Assembly (NCBI RefSeq): GCF_032854445.1
Contig: NC_088306.1
Location: forward strand, 64,501-128,500
Source: Liolophura sinensis
Lineage: Eukaryota; Mollusca; Polyplacophora; Chitonida; Chitonidae
Reading direction: 5' to 3'
Length of the DNA stretch: 64,000 nt
Positions 11,632 through 25,000 of the stretch are shown here, piece after piece. Position numbers and translations under genes: made by a program. Each line of letters begins with the position of its first letter. Position 1 is the stretch's first letter. The notes beneath the pieces are model-generated. The model was not told the origin of the DNA. It saw nothing but the letters and a program-made list of their open reading frames with translations, and made no database searches.

Positions 11632-11848
11632 GGGCCGATTTCACAAAGCCATTTCTGACTAAAGTCAAAATTTAAAATACGATCATAAAGCTTAATTTTC
11701 GGCTTTAAAAGTTAAGGTTTTGTCCAGCTCATTAGTATTAGCTAAAGACAAAAGTGTCCAAATTTCTTCTTCCAGAACCACAAAGTAAGCGCTATGAAGA
11801 GGTTTAAAACTTTTACATAAGTCACAAATGGCTTTATGGAATTGGTCC
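11632..11848. mobile_element. MITE-like inverted repeat element
   Basis: The left end GGGCCGATTTCACAAAGCC and the right end, read in reverse, GGACCAATTCCATAAAGCC are inverted copies, with further inverted similarity inward (CATTTCTGACTAAAG against CATTTGTGACTTATG). About 217 bases, no open frame, typical of a nonautonomous DNA transposon. Confidence 0.6.
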
Positions 11849-12376
11849 TATATCCGTTAAAGTTGAACTCTCCATAGCCACTGCAAGGGTCAAGCTGAAT
11901 TTTGGTATGCTGTTACAGCATTTACTCAGCAAATTAATTTGCAAAGTGAGCAGGAAGATGTTAATATGCCCTGTCTACTGGCCAGAAATATTCGAATTTG
12001 TTGACAAGAGTTGAAATTGTAGAGCCTCAGAATTTTAATCGGCCGATTTACTAAATTTGAAAGCTTTAAAAAGTACACTGAGGAATTTCAAAGTAGTACA
12101 TATAGCTGACCCAATTCAAGTGATGATTGGGCCGTATTGGCCGCATATTTTTCTTCTGCTTTGTTTTGCACGTCTTATCTGGAATAATTGGAAGTTACCT
12201 GCATCTATAAGAAAATACTGAACTGGAACGCCTGGTAAGTTCAGATTGTCAGACACAAGTATTCGACAAATTTCTGCACATGCCACAACAACTGGGCCAG
12301 TTGGGAAATCCCCTTAGGTTGTCAAGTTATGAAAGATTTCTGAACTTGCATCCACAACTTTGTCAGTGAGTAGGCA
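11849..12376. other. no gene or repeat recognised
   Basis: AT-rich sequence between the MITE-like element and the 116-bp array. No supported feature. Confidence 0.4.
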
Positions 12377-13990
12377 CCATAGCTTGTGGCGTACTGGACA
12401 AATGTCCAGACATGCAGTCAGAGCTTAAGTCAGTACAAAGACAGGGAAACTAACATAACTTGTGGAGTACTGGACAGATTTCCAAGCTTGCAGCCAGAGG
12501 TAAACTCAGTACAGACAGGGGAAACCACCATATCTTGTGGTGTACTGGACTGATTTCCAGACATGCGGCCAGAGGTAAACGCAGTACAGAGGAAACCACC
12601 ATATCTTGTGGTGTACTGGACAGATTTCCAGACATGCAGTCAGACCTCGTGGTGTACTGGACAGATTTCCAGACATGCGGCCACAGGTAAACTCAGTACA
12701 GACAGGGGAAACCCCCATATCTTGTGGTGTACTGGACAGATTTCCAGACATGCAGTCAGAGCTCGTGGTGTACTGGACAGATTTCCAGACATGCGGCCAG
12801 AGGTAAACTCAGTACAGACAGGGGAAACCACCATATCTTATGGTGTACTGGACAGATTTCCAGATATGCAGCCAGAGCTCGTGGTGTATTGGACAGATTT
12901 CCTGACATGCAGCCAGAGGTAAACTCAGTACAGACAGGGGAAACCACCATGTCTTGTGGTGTACTGGACAGATTTCCAGATATGCAGCCAGAGCTTGTGG
13001 TGTACTTGACAGATTTCCAGACATGCGGCCAGAGGTAAACTCAGTACAGACAGGGGAAACCACCATATCTTGTGGTGTACTGGACTGATTTCCAGACATG
13101 CGGCCAGAGGTAAACGCAGTACAGAGGAAACCACCATATCTTGTGGTGTACTGGACAGATTTCCAGACATGCAGTCAGATCTCGTGGTGTACTGGACAGA
13201 TTTCCAGACATGCGGCCACAGGTAAACTCAGTACAGACAGGGGAAATCACCATGTCTTGTGGTGTACTGGACAGATTTCCAGACATGCAGTCAGAGCTCG
13301 TGGTGTACTGGACAGATTTCCAGACATGCAGTCAGAGCTCATGGTGTACTGGACAGATTTCCAGACATGTGGCCAGAGGTAAACTCAGTACAGACAGGGG
13401 AAACCACCATATCTTGTGGTGTACTGGACAGATTTCCAGATATGCAGCCAGAGCTCGTGGTGTATTGGACAGATTTCCTGACATGCGGCCAGAGGTAAAC
13501 TCAGTACAGACAGGGGAAACCACCATATCATGTGGTGTACTGGACAGATTTCCAGACATGCAGTCAGAACTTGTGGTGTACTGGACAGATTTCCTGACAT
13601 GTGGCCAGAGGTGAACTCAGTACAGACAGGGGAAACCACCATATCATGTGGTGTACTGGACAGATTTCCAGACATGCAGTCAGAGCTTGTGGTGTACTGG
13701 ACAGATTTCCAGACATGCAGCCAGAGGTAAACTCAGTACAGACAGGGGAAACCACCATATCATGTGGTGTACTGGACAGATTTCCAGACATGCAGTCAGA
13801 GCTTGTGGTGTACTGGACAGATTTCCAGACATGCGGCCAGAGGTAAACTCAGTACAGACAGGGGAAACCCCCATATCTTGTGGTGTACTGGACAGATTTC
13901 CAGACATGCGACCAGAGGGAAACTCAGTACAGACAGGGGAAACCACCATATCTTGTGGTGTACTGGACAGACTTTCAGACATGCAGCCAG
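12377..13990. repeat. higher-order minisatellite, 41 + 75 = 116-bp unit
   Basis: Two related subunits alternate. Both begin GTGGTGTACTGGACAGATTT and CCAGACATGC; the longer one adds GGTAAACTCAGTACAGACAG and GGGAAACCACCATATC. About 13 higher-order units with local subunit gain or loss. The many overlapping open frames are repeat translations. Confidence 0.93.
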
Positions 13991-14544
13991 AGCTGTACCT
14001 TCGCAGTTCATCAAGTACGTACGTAAGGCGTTGTCAAACGATAAACCAGTCACAAATTTTACCTACAGTAAATCACCTACAGGATTTACAGCAAAAAATG
14101 TGAAAAATCAAGTGAAAAAAAAAAGTGAAATCAGCTATATTATTTTTTTTCATGAGGTTTCAAAAAATTGTGAGGATTGTGAAAGAAAAACAAAACAATT
14201 TGTTTTGATTAATTAGATAACATTTGCTTTGTGGGTCCTTTTATGCCTGTAGGTCAGAACAAACATTCCTAAAACAGCTTTGCGTGAAGTCTGTGTGACT
14301 AATGCCACTCTGTGGAAGTAATATACATAAGCAGATGTACAAGACAATTTCCTCCATACATGTACTTTGTGTAACACAAAATTGTGTAGGCCACTGAAAG
14401 TTTCAGGCACCACCTTAACATAGATTTTACTACAGCACAGGCGTAAACTACTGCTCTCTGATCATGATACATGATTCACTGGCCAAAATTGTTGTATTTA
14501 CACAGCTATAACATCTAATGTTTATTTGATTACATGTGTTGGTA

Positions 14545-15150
14545 TATGTATGTTATCTGTGTTGTGACTGGTTGAATGTGAGCCAATAAGACTGCATATT
14601 TGAATCTGTGTTGTGATTGGTTGAATGAGAGAGCCAATGAGACTGCATATTTGAATGTTATCCGTTGTGAATAGATGAACGTAAGAGCCAATGAAACTAC
14701 ATATTTGAATGTATTTATGTATTTATTTGATTGGTGTTTTACGCCATACTCAAGAATATCTCACTTATTCGACGGCGGCCAGCATTATGGTGGGTGGAAA
14801 CCGGGCACAGCCCAGGGGAAATCCATGGCCATCCGCAGGTTGCTGGCAGACCTTCCCACATACGGCTGGAGAGGAAGCCAGCATGAGCTGGACTTGAACT
14901 CACAGCGACCGCATTGTGAGAGACTTCTGGGTCATTACGCTGCACTAACGCGCTAACCAACTGAGCCACGGAGGCCACTCATATTTGAATTTGATCTGTG
15001 TTGTGAATAGATGAATGACAGAGCCAATGAGACTACACATTTGGATGTTATATGTGGTGTGACTGGATGAATGAAAGACACGAATGATAGCCATTGAGAT
15101 TGCATGTTTGATGTCATCAGAGGTGTAAGAGAACGAATGAGAGAGCCAGT
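14545..15150. repeat. ~58-bp minisatellite interrupted by a SINE
   Basis: Units containing GAGAGCCAATGAGACTGCAT and ATTTGAATGTTATCTGTG lie on both sides of the SINE at 14711-14979. About three units on each side. Confidence 0.8.
14711..14979 (-). mobile_element. tRNA-derived SINE, type B, full length
   Basis: On the minus strand the head reads GGCCTCCGTGGCTCAGTTGG with a B box near GAGTTCAAGTCC, and the tail is GTATGGCGTAAAACACCAAT plus AAAT repeats. The 11 bases CATATTTGAAT flank it at 14700-14710 and 14980-14990, consistent with a target-site duplication. Confidence 0.85.
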
Positions 15151-15883
15151 CAGATTGCATTTTGTTGTCATTACATGAAGTAATCTACAGATTATTTCAT
15201 ATTTTGGTATGTTATCTGTGGTGTGTTTGGATAATTTAGCCAGGCAAGGAAATTGCTGCTGTGAAATCTCTCTTCTGAATGTAACAAATGGGGCAACAAG
15301 TGATGTACATATATATTTCTGTATGGTCATTGGATAAACTAGCCCCCAGAGCAACCGCACACAGATGATTTTGTGTCAGCCACTTATACAGCCAAACTGG
15401 TTTGAAGTAAATGTGATGATTTCAATAAATAAAATGTCACAATATTTGGCGATTGACAAAAATTTAAAGAATGGAAGTACATAATAATAAACAGACTGGC
15501 TGTATATTCCCAAATGAAAGTTCAATATCTGCACATTCCTCAATGTCAAATGTCTCTTCTACCTGACGTCCTGATAAACGCTTTCCTGAAAATGAAAGTG
15601 AAAGCGGCGTCACTTGATTCTGACAAAACAGAGCCAAACAAAATGTATTTAAAAAATTTATAAATAAAACAGAACACTGACAATACAAAAATTAAAAATT
15701 AACTGAGTTTTGCAAAGGCTTTATCATAACTCAATAATTTGAACAAAAACATGTAAATGAAATTGATTCCTCTCACATACTCTGATACAAAACTTTGGCT
15801 TATGTCTTTCATAAGACATCTTTCAAAACAAATGTTGGTTGCTTATGAAAAATGTATGCACACAAGTGTTGATATCTCAGACC
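15151..15883. other. SMC4 3' flank
   Basis: Contains the SMC4 3'UTR. A short exon-like stretch on the minus strand at about 15464-15590 follows a CAG acceptor and reads KRLSGRQVEETFDIEE, then CADIELSFGNIQPVC. I cannot assign it to a family. No other feature. Confidence 0.35.
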
Positions 15884-16045
15884 TCAGACATTGATGGGTT
15901 GAAGAGGCAGGCTCAGCTTCTCTGGGTTGATGGTAACTGATTTGGTACAGTTATAGGTCTTGTAAATGCCGACCAGCCGGTCTGCCAGCTCAAACATGTT
16001 GTTCCTCAGAGAGATGATGATAAACTGGGCATTCCGTGTTCGCTC
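15884..16045 (-). CDS. SMC4: SMC4 coding exon c26 (C-terminus and stop)
   Basis: Reads ERTRNAQFIIISLRNNMFEL, then ADRLVGIYKTYNCTKSVTIN and ends PLQPINV, TGA at 15884-15886. Human ends similarly after YKTYNITKSVAVNP. Acceptor GACAG at its right edge. I see no clear AATAAA on this strand close downstream. Confidence 0.95.
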   Translation of the reverse strand, partial: ERTRNAQFIIISLRNNMFELADRLVGIYKTYNCTKSVTINPEKLSLPLQPINV

Positions 16046-19000
16046 CTGTCAACACAGGCATGTGCAAGTCAGTTAAGCAAATCAGAAAAAAATGGAAAAT
16101 GCACAAGCTGGCTTCAAACTTGACCTGAGCGACCATAAAATTAATCTGCACATAAACCTGAATCAAAAACAGGACAACGCTTGAAGCAGTTCCTCCACAC
16201 AAACCAACGACCAATGAGAATCCGTTCCTCCACACAAACCAACGACCAATGAGAATCCGTTCCTCCACACAAACCAACGACCAATCAGAATCCGTTCCTC
16301 CATACAAACCAACGACCAATGAGAATCCGTTCCTCCATACAAACCAACGACCAATGAGAATCCGTTCCTCCACACAAACCAACGACCAATGAGAATCCGT
16401 TCCTCCATACAAACCAACGACCAATGAGAATCCGTTCCTCCATACAAACCAACGACCAATAAGAATCCATTCCTCCACACAAACCAACGACCAATGAGAA
16501 TCCGTTCCTCCATACAAACCAACGACCAATGAGAATCCGTTCCTCCACACAAACCAACGACCAATAAGAATCCGTTCCTCCACACAAACCAACGACCAAT
16601 GAGAATCCGTTCCTCCACACAAACCAACGACCAATGAGAATCCGTTCCTCCACACAAACCAACGACCAATGAGAATCCGTTCCTCCACACAAACCAACGA
16701 CCAATAAGAATCCGTTCCTCCACACAAACCAGCGACCATTAAGAATCCATCATGTATGCTAGACTTATGCACGGATAGGTTTGTTTTTTAAGTTAGATTA
16801 TGGTTCCAAAAAATGAATCTGTAAATGTGGGACAGTACATATTTGTCCCTCCCTCTTACAATCCACATCACCACACACTGTAAACCCACACATTTGTCCC
16901 TCCCTCTTACAATCCACATCAACACACACTGTAAACCCACACATTTGTAAGTCCCTCTTCACAACACTTCACCACACTCTGTAAACCCACACATTTGTCA
17001 CTCCCTCTCACAACACTTCACCACACTGTAAACCCACACATTTGTCAGTCCCTCTCACAACACTTCACCACACACTGTAAACCCACACATTTGTCACTCC
17101 CTCTCACAACACTTCACCACACTGTAAACCCACACATTTGTCAGTCCCTCTCACAACACTTCACCACACACTGTAAACCCACACATTTGTCACTCCCTCT
17201 CACAACACTTCACCACACTGTAAACCCACACATTTGTCAGTCCCTCTCACAACACTTCACCACACTGTAAACCCACACATTTGTCAGTCCCTCTCACAAC
17301 ACTTCACCACACACTGTAAACCCACACATTTGTCACTCCCTCTCACAACACTTCACCACACACTGTAAACCCACACATTTGTCACTCCCTCTCACAACAC
17401 TTCACCACACTGTAAACCCACACATTTGTCAGTCCCTCTCACAATACTTCAACACACACTGTAAACCCACACATTTGTCAGTCCCTCTCACAACACTTCA
17501 CCACACACTGTAAACCCACACATTTGTCAGTCCCTCTCACAACACTTCACCATACACTGTAAACCCAAACATTTGTCCGTCCCTCTCACAACACTTCAGC
17601 ACGCTCTGTAAACCCACACATTTGTCAGTCCCTCTCACAATACTTCAGCACAGTCTGTAAACCCACACATTTGTCCGTCCCTCTCACAACACTTCAGCAC
17701 ACTCTGTAAACCCACACATTTGTCAGTCCCTCTCACAATACTTCAGCACACATTTGTCACTCCCCTAACCACACTTCAGCAATCTCTGTACAAAGCCCAC
17801 ACATTTGTCCCTCCCTCTCACAACACTTCAGCACACTCTGTAAACCCACACATTTGTCCCTCCCTCTCACAACACTTCAGCACACTCTGTAAACCCACAC
17901 ATTTGTCAGTCCCTCTCACAACACTTCACCACACATTTGTCACTCCCTCTAACCACACTTCACCAAACTCTGTATAAAGCCCATACATTTGTCCCTCCCT
18001 CTCACAACACTTCACACACTCTGTAAACCCACACATTTGTCCCTCCCTCTCACAACACTTCACCACACATTCGTCACTCCCTCTAACCACACTTCACCAA
18101 ACTCTGTGTAAAGCCCATACATTTGTCCCTCCCTCTCACAACACTTCACCACACTCTGTAAAGCTACACATTTGTCCCTCCCTCTCACCATACTCTGTAT
18201 AAAGCCCACACAGGAAGACAGACTCACTTTGATGTAATTGCCTACGATGGAAACATTTCTAAAGTCCAGAGCTGCATCAATCTCATCCATGACATAGAGC
18301 GGGGTGGGTTTGTAATGGTGCAGCGCAAACACCAGAGCCAGAGAGCTCAGTGTTTTCTCCCCTCCAGAAAGATTGGAAATGTTCTTCCAAGACTTGTTCG
18401 GGGGCCGGACACTGTAGGCAAACGTCACCCAAAAGTTTAGAACATTTAGTGCTGTACAAATTTGACAATAATTCGTTATAAAGAATGGGTGAAAACAACT
18501 AAAGGGATTTTGTCTATGTATTAAAAAAAACGACAAATAAAAACCCCACACATTTAGCTTGCTGGTTGAGAGAAACAATGTTTTTGGGTGGAAACACAAA
18601 AGTCCTTTTTGTATCACACGTTAATATACTAGTGATATGCATCATCCTTTCTTTATGGACCAAAAGTTTAAATACAGGAACTGTTTATTATGGACCAAAA
18701 GTTTAAATACAGGAATAGTTTATTATGGACCAAAAGTTTAAATACAGGAACTGTTTATTATGGACCAAAAGTTTAAATACAGGAATTGTTTATTATGGAC
18801 CAAAAGTTTAAATACAGGAATAGTTTATTATGGACCAAAAGTTTAAATACAGGAACTGTTTATTATGGACCAAAAGTTTAAATACAAGAACTGTTTATTA
18901 TGGATCAAAAGTTTATTATGGACCAAAAGTTTAAATACAGGAACTGTTTATTATGGACCAAAAGTTTAAATACAGGAATTGTTTATTATGGACCAAAAGT

Positions 19001-22000
19001 TTAAATACAGAAATTATTTATTATGGACCAAAAGTTTAAATACAGGAATTGTTTATTATGGACCAAAAGTTTAAATACAGAAATTGTTTATTATGGACCA
19101 AAAGTTTAAATACAGGAATTGTTTATTATGGACCAAAAGTTTAAATACAGGAATAGTTTATTATGGACCAAAAGTTTAAATACAGGAAAAGTTTATTATG
19201 GACCAAAAGTTTAAATACAGGAAGTGTTTATTATGGACCAAAAGTTTAAATACAGAAATTGTTTATTATGGACCAAAAGTTTAAATACAGGAATAGTTTA
19301 TTATGAACCAAAAGTTTAAATACAGGAATAGTTCATTATGGACTAAAAGTTTAAATACAGAAATTGTTTATTATGGACCAAAAGTTTAAACACAGAAATT
19401 GTTTATTATGAACCAAAAGTTTAAATACAGAAATTGTTTATTATGAACCAAAAGTTTAAATACAGGAACAGTTTAGTATGGACCAAAAGTTTAAATACAG
19501 GAACTGCTTATTATGGACCAAAAGTTTAAGTACAGGAATTGTTTATTATGAACCAAAAGTTTAAATACAGGAATAGTTTAGTATGGACCAAAAGTTTAAC
19601 TACAGGAACTGTTTATTATGGACCAAAAGTTTAAGTACAGGAATAGTTTATTATGGACCAAAAGTTTAAATGCAGGAATAGTTATAACTAGTCTTTTTCC
19701 TTCCATTTAAGCTGATGGTAAAAGCTTGTTTGGCTTGCAATCCATCACAACAATGGCCACTGATAAAAATAATTCCCACAGAATGTCAAAATGAAGCAGG
19801 ATTTGGCAGAAAGTTTGGAATGAAAATGTCATAAGTATGGTATTTCATGGGATAATTGTTATATGGACAATAATTGCCTGGTGAAATTTGTGGGACATCA
19901 AAGAAAGCCTTTCAAATACAGAGCTCACGACTAAGTACAAACTACCAGCGTGTTACCTGAATACGATGCCCTCAGAAAACGGGTCGAGGGAGTCAACCAG
20001 CTCAAGCTCGGCGTCGCCCCCGAGCGTGATCATGCGGTACATTTCTTTAAGCTTGTTAGTGATCAGGCTGAAGCCAGCCATAAACTCATCCAGTCTCTGT
20101 TTGCGCAGCTCCTCGTGGTACTGTCGCTGTTGGTTACGGAACTCTGTGATATGCTCCAGCTCAGCCACCCTCTGCAGATACACCTCCTCCTATAACAACA
20201 GCAGAAGCCCGGATTACACTTCATCCAATAGAAATTTATCTGACGGTTGTTTAGCACCATACTCAAGTATGCTTCCCATTATACTATGTCAGTCAGGTTG
20301 ATCAGAGGAGCAGTGCCTTGGTTCAGCCGCGTTCCTTGTGCAAGGGCAGTGCCTGGGTTCAGCCACATTTCTTGTGCAAGGGCAGTGCCTGGGTTCAGCC
20401 ACATTTCTTGTGCAAGGGCAGTGCCTGGGTTCAGCCACATTCCTTGTGCAAGGGCAGTGCCTGGGTTCAGCCACATGAGCAAGGGCAGTGCCTGGGTTCA
20501 GCCACATGAGCAAGGGCAGTGCCTGGGTTCAGCCACATGAGCAAGGGCAGTGCCTGGGTTCAGCCACATTCTTTGTGGTTATTTATTGATGAGGTCTTCA
20601 TCACTGAGTGCACAAGACAATAACCACTCATTGCCACCCAGATCCTGAGAACAATGAAAGATAGAGGGCATGAAACTGCCCAGCTCGACACTGAGATTCA
20701 ACCCAAGACTACAGGTGTCCTAGCAAGTCAGCCACCAAGTCACCAAGTGGAAACCTCGTCAGAATACAATGTCATCTGTGTGGTGTTGTTGTCTTTAGCC
20801 CTTTGTAACACTTTCGCTGTCAGACTACAGAGAGACACACAAGTTTATACTACACTACATTTGACAAGATTATGCATGTACTAGCAGACAGGTGTAGATG
20901 TCATTTAGAAAGTAGATTAAGTAACAGTATTATCATTATTAGGGATTACACATTACACCCTAATAACGATAATACTGTCGCTTAATCCACTTTCTAAATG
21001 ACATCTATACCTGTCTGATATATTCACCTAAAGGAGCGGTGTCATTTGTAATCATCAGAGGGGTTCTGATCATGTTTTTGTGGAAGACCTGTTGGTCATG
21101 TGGTCTAGACGGTTGACATGTATTGCTGGCGATTTGGTGCCTGTCTCTGAGGTCGCTGGTTCGAATCCCGCAGTGGTCTCAGCCAATTTTCAGCACTAGA
21201 ATCTGTGCTATAGTCAGAAAGTGTATGCTGTTACTTAATCCACTTTCTAAATGACATCTATACCTGTATGATATATTGACCTAAGGCAGCGGTGTCATTT
21301 GTGATCATCAGATGGGCAATGCATGTTTGCTGTTAAGTCCACCAGTCAGCTCCATGAACCCCCTATTTTTGTGGGAGACCTGTTGGTGGAGAGGTCTAGA
21401 TGGTTGACATGTATTGCTGGCGATTTGGTGCCTGACTCTGAGGTCGCTGGTTCGAATCCTGCAGTGGTCTCAGCCAATTTTCAGCACTAGAATCTGTGCT
21501 ATATTCAGAAAGTGTAATCCGGGATAACCAGTGAGTGAGTGCTTGGGGTTTAACGTCGTACTCAACAATTTTTCAGTCATATGACGATGAAGGCAAGTAA
21601 GCTGCCCCGACCGAGCCACTATACTGATACAGGTCAACCAGTCGTTGCACTATCCCCTTCATGCTGAACGCCAAGCGAGGAAGTTACAACTTCCTCTTTT
21701 AAAGTCTTAGGTGTGATTCGATCAAGGATTAATCCTGGATCTACCGGTCCTGCGGGATAACGATAATACTGTTAAGATTATCCTAGACTACATTTGACAA
21801 GATTATAGTAGAATACATTTGAACTCCTGAATGGTGGCCTTGCCAGATTTCATATACACCTTGACCGTATTGTAAAGTTCCGACTGCTTCATAAAACAAG
21901 CCCACTGACATACTAATCCTACCCACCTTCTTTTTGAACTCTTCAATGGCGGCCATGTTGGGTTTCATGTCTGCCAGCTGTTCCTCTGCCACCATGACCT

Positions 22001-25000
22001 TGTAGTCCACGTCTTTCTGATTTACTGCCTCCAGATCGTCCTCACTAAGGGTAGGTAACTCTTCACAGTCATCCTTCTCTATTTTGTGCAGGGTCAGTTT
22101 TCCTAGCTGAAACAATGACAAGAAAACATTTGGTCTCATGCTGCAACGTGTGTGGCAAGGATATTACTGCCAGCAGTGCTGTCCTAATAACCAGGAACAG
22201 TAAATTTGCTGCAGGCACAGGAGCTCCTGATCAGGAACAAGACGAACAACATTTCCACCAATCAGGACAACAACAATGCCGTCCTTCCATGCAACTGCAC
22301 ATCCCTGTAGCAAATAAGACAACACAGCTTTTCAAACCAACAGCACATTTTATTGACTTCTTTCAGAGAATTTGTCATGCCGGATGAGGTGGGACAAGTG
22401 AGTGCTGAATGTACAGGCACTACCACGGAGGACACGTCTTTTCTCCGCATTTATTTGTGTCTGTCTGTCAACTTGACACACAAAAAAGTTATGCATGCAT
22501 TTGGATGAAATTTAATATTCCTAATATTCAGGACCAATTCACTAAATATTTGTGGTGAACCAGAACTCAATTTTTGAAATTTATTTTTATAAATGACAGA
22601 AATGTAGATTGTTGTCAGTAGTGGGGAGGCAAGAGTCCCCAGGATCAAGTCTCAGACTGTCAAACTTAGTCTTAACTTCAAAATAGTTTTCTAAAAGCTA
22701 AAATTGTGATTACCTCTGAAACAAGCACATGCTTCCATCATTTTTTTATCAGAAGAGATTTAGTTACCTCTTTTTTCCAGTGTTTAATATTTGCCTGACT
22801 CTCCTTCACTTTGGCTTCCCTCTTCTCAAGTTCATGTTTAACATTGACATTGTCTTTCTGCAGAGCTGTCTCCTCTTCTTCCACCTTGGTTATCTCCCCT
22901 TTTATTTCTTCTAGCGTTTTCTCAATCACTTTGATCTGTTCCTGAAAGTAGAGCAAAGTTTGTTAAATGTGTTCAGCTCAACATACCTACCCTTCTTAAG
23001 GTATGCAAATACTATGCATGCCTGCAGTCTGATCCCATTATGTGAAACATGGCATTACTGATGCTATGACACCGCTATTGGGCTCTATGAATGTGACATT
23101 ACTGATGCCATGACACTGCTATTGGCCAATATGAATGTGACATTACTGATGCTACATATATGACACCGCTATTGGGCTCTATGAATGTGACATTACTGAT
23201 GCCATGACACTGCTATTGGCCAATACGAATGTGACATTACTGATGCTATGACACTGCTATTGGGCTATATGAATGTGACATTACTGATGCTACATGTATG
23301 ACACTGCTATTGGGCAATATGAATGTGACATTACTGATGCTATGACACTATTGTTGGGCTATATGAATGTGACATTACTGATGCTACATGTATGACACTG
23401 CTATTGGGCAATATGAATGTGACATTACTGATGCTATGACACTATTGTTGGGCTATATGAATGTGACATTACTGATGCTACATATATGACACTGCTATTG
23501 GCCAATATGAATGTGACATTACTGATGCTATGACACTGCTATTGGGCAATATGAATGTGACATTACTGATGCTATGACACTATTGTTGGGCTATATGAAT
23601 GTGACATTACTGATGCTACATGTATGACACTGCTACTGGGCTATATGAATGTGACATTACTGATGCTATGACACTATTGTTGGGCTATATGAATGTGACA
23701 TTACTGATGCTACATATATGACACTGCTATTGGCCAATATGAATGTGACATTACTGATGCTATGACACTATTGTTGGGCTATATGAATGTGACATTACTG
23801 ATGCTATGACACTGCTATTGGCCAATATGAATGTGACATTACTGATGCTACATATATGACACTGCTATTGGGCAATATGAATGTGACATTACTGATGCTA
23901 TGACACTATTGTTGGGCTATATGAATGTGACATTACTGATGCTGCATGTATGACACTGCTACTGGGCTATATGAATGTGACATTACTGATGCTACATGTA
24001 TGACACTGCTATTGGCCAATATGAATGTGACATTACTGATGCTATGACACTGCTACTGGGCTATATGAATGTGACATTACTGATGCCATGACACTGCTAT
24101 TGGCCAATATGAATGTGACATTACTGATGCTACATGTATGACACTGCTATTGGGCTATATGAATATGACATTACTGATGCTGCATGTATGACACTGCTAT
24201 TGGGCTATATGAATGTGACATCACTGATGCTACATGTATGACACTGCTATTGGGCTATATGAATGTGACATTACTGATGCTATGACACTATTGTTGGGCT
24301 ATATGAATGTGACATTACTGATGCTACATGTATGACACTGCTACTGGGCTATATGAATGTGACATTACTGATGCTATGACACTGCTATTGGGCTATATGA
24401 ATGTGACATTACTGATGCTATGACACTGCTATTGGCCAATATGAATGTGACATTACTGATGCTACGACACTGCTACTGGGCTATATGAATGTGACATTAC
24501 TGATGCTACATGTATGACACTGCTATTGGGCTATATGAATATGACATTACTGATGCTGCATGTATGACACTGCTATTGGGCTATATGAATGTGACATTAC
24601 TGATGCTATGACACTATTGTTGGGCTATATGAATGTGACATTACTGATGCTACATGTATGACACTGCTACTGGGCTATATGAATGTGACATTACTGATGC
24701 CATGACACTGCTATTGGGCTATATGAATGTGACATCACTGATGCTACATGTATGACACTGCTATTGGGCTATATGAATGTGACATTACTGATGCTACATG
24801 TATGACACTGCTATTAGGCTACATGAATGTGACATTACTGATGCTGCATGTATGACACTGCTACTGGGCTATATGAATGTGACATTACTGATGCTACATG
24901 TATGACACTGCTATTAGGCTACATGAATGTGACATCACTGATGCTACATGTATGACACTGCTATTGGGCTATATGAATGTGACATTACTGATACTACATG

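Noticed and set aside
12450-14216. Many overlapping 60-157-codon frames
   Set aside because: Translations of the 116-bp array on both strands.
14675-14978. Open frames of 60-93 codons
   Set aside because: They are translations of the type B SINE on both strands.
15990-16772. 260-codon minus-strand frame with VVGLCGGTDSHWSL-like repeats
   Set aside because: 35-base minisatellite lacking stops; lies between SMC4 exons c25 and c26.
21085-21490. Two true tRNA genes with GGTTCGAATCC
   Set aside because: B boxes are good but I could not fold a full cloverleaf, and both copies lie in a duplicated repeat unit; better explained as tRNA-derived elements.
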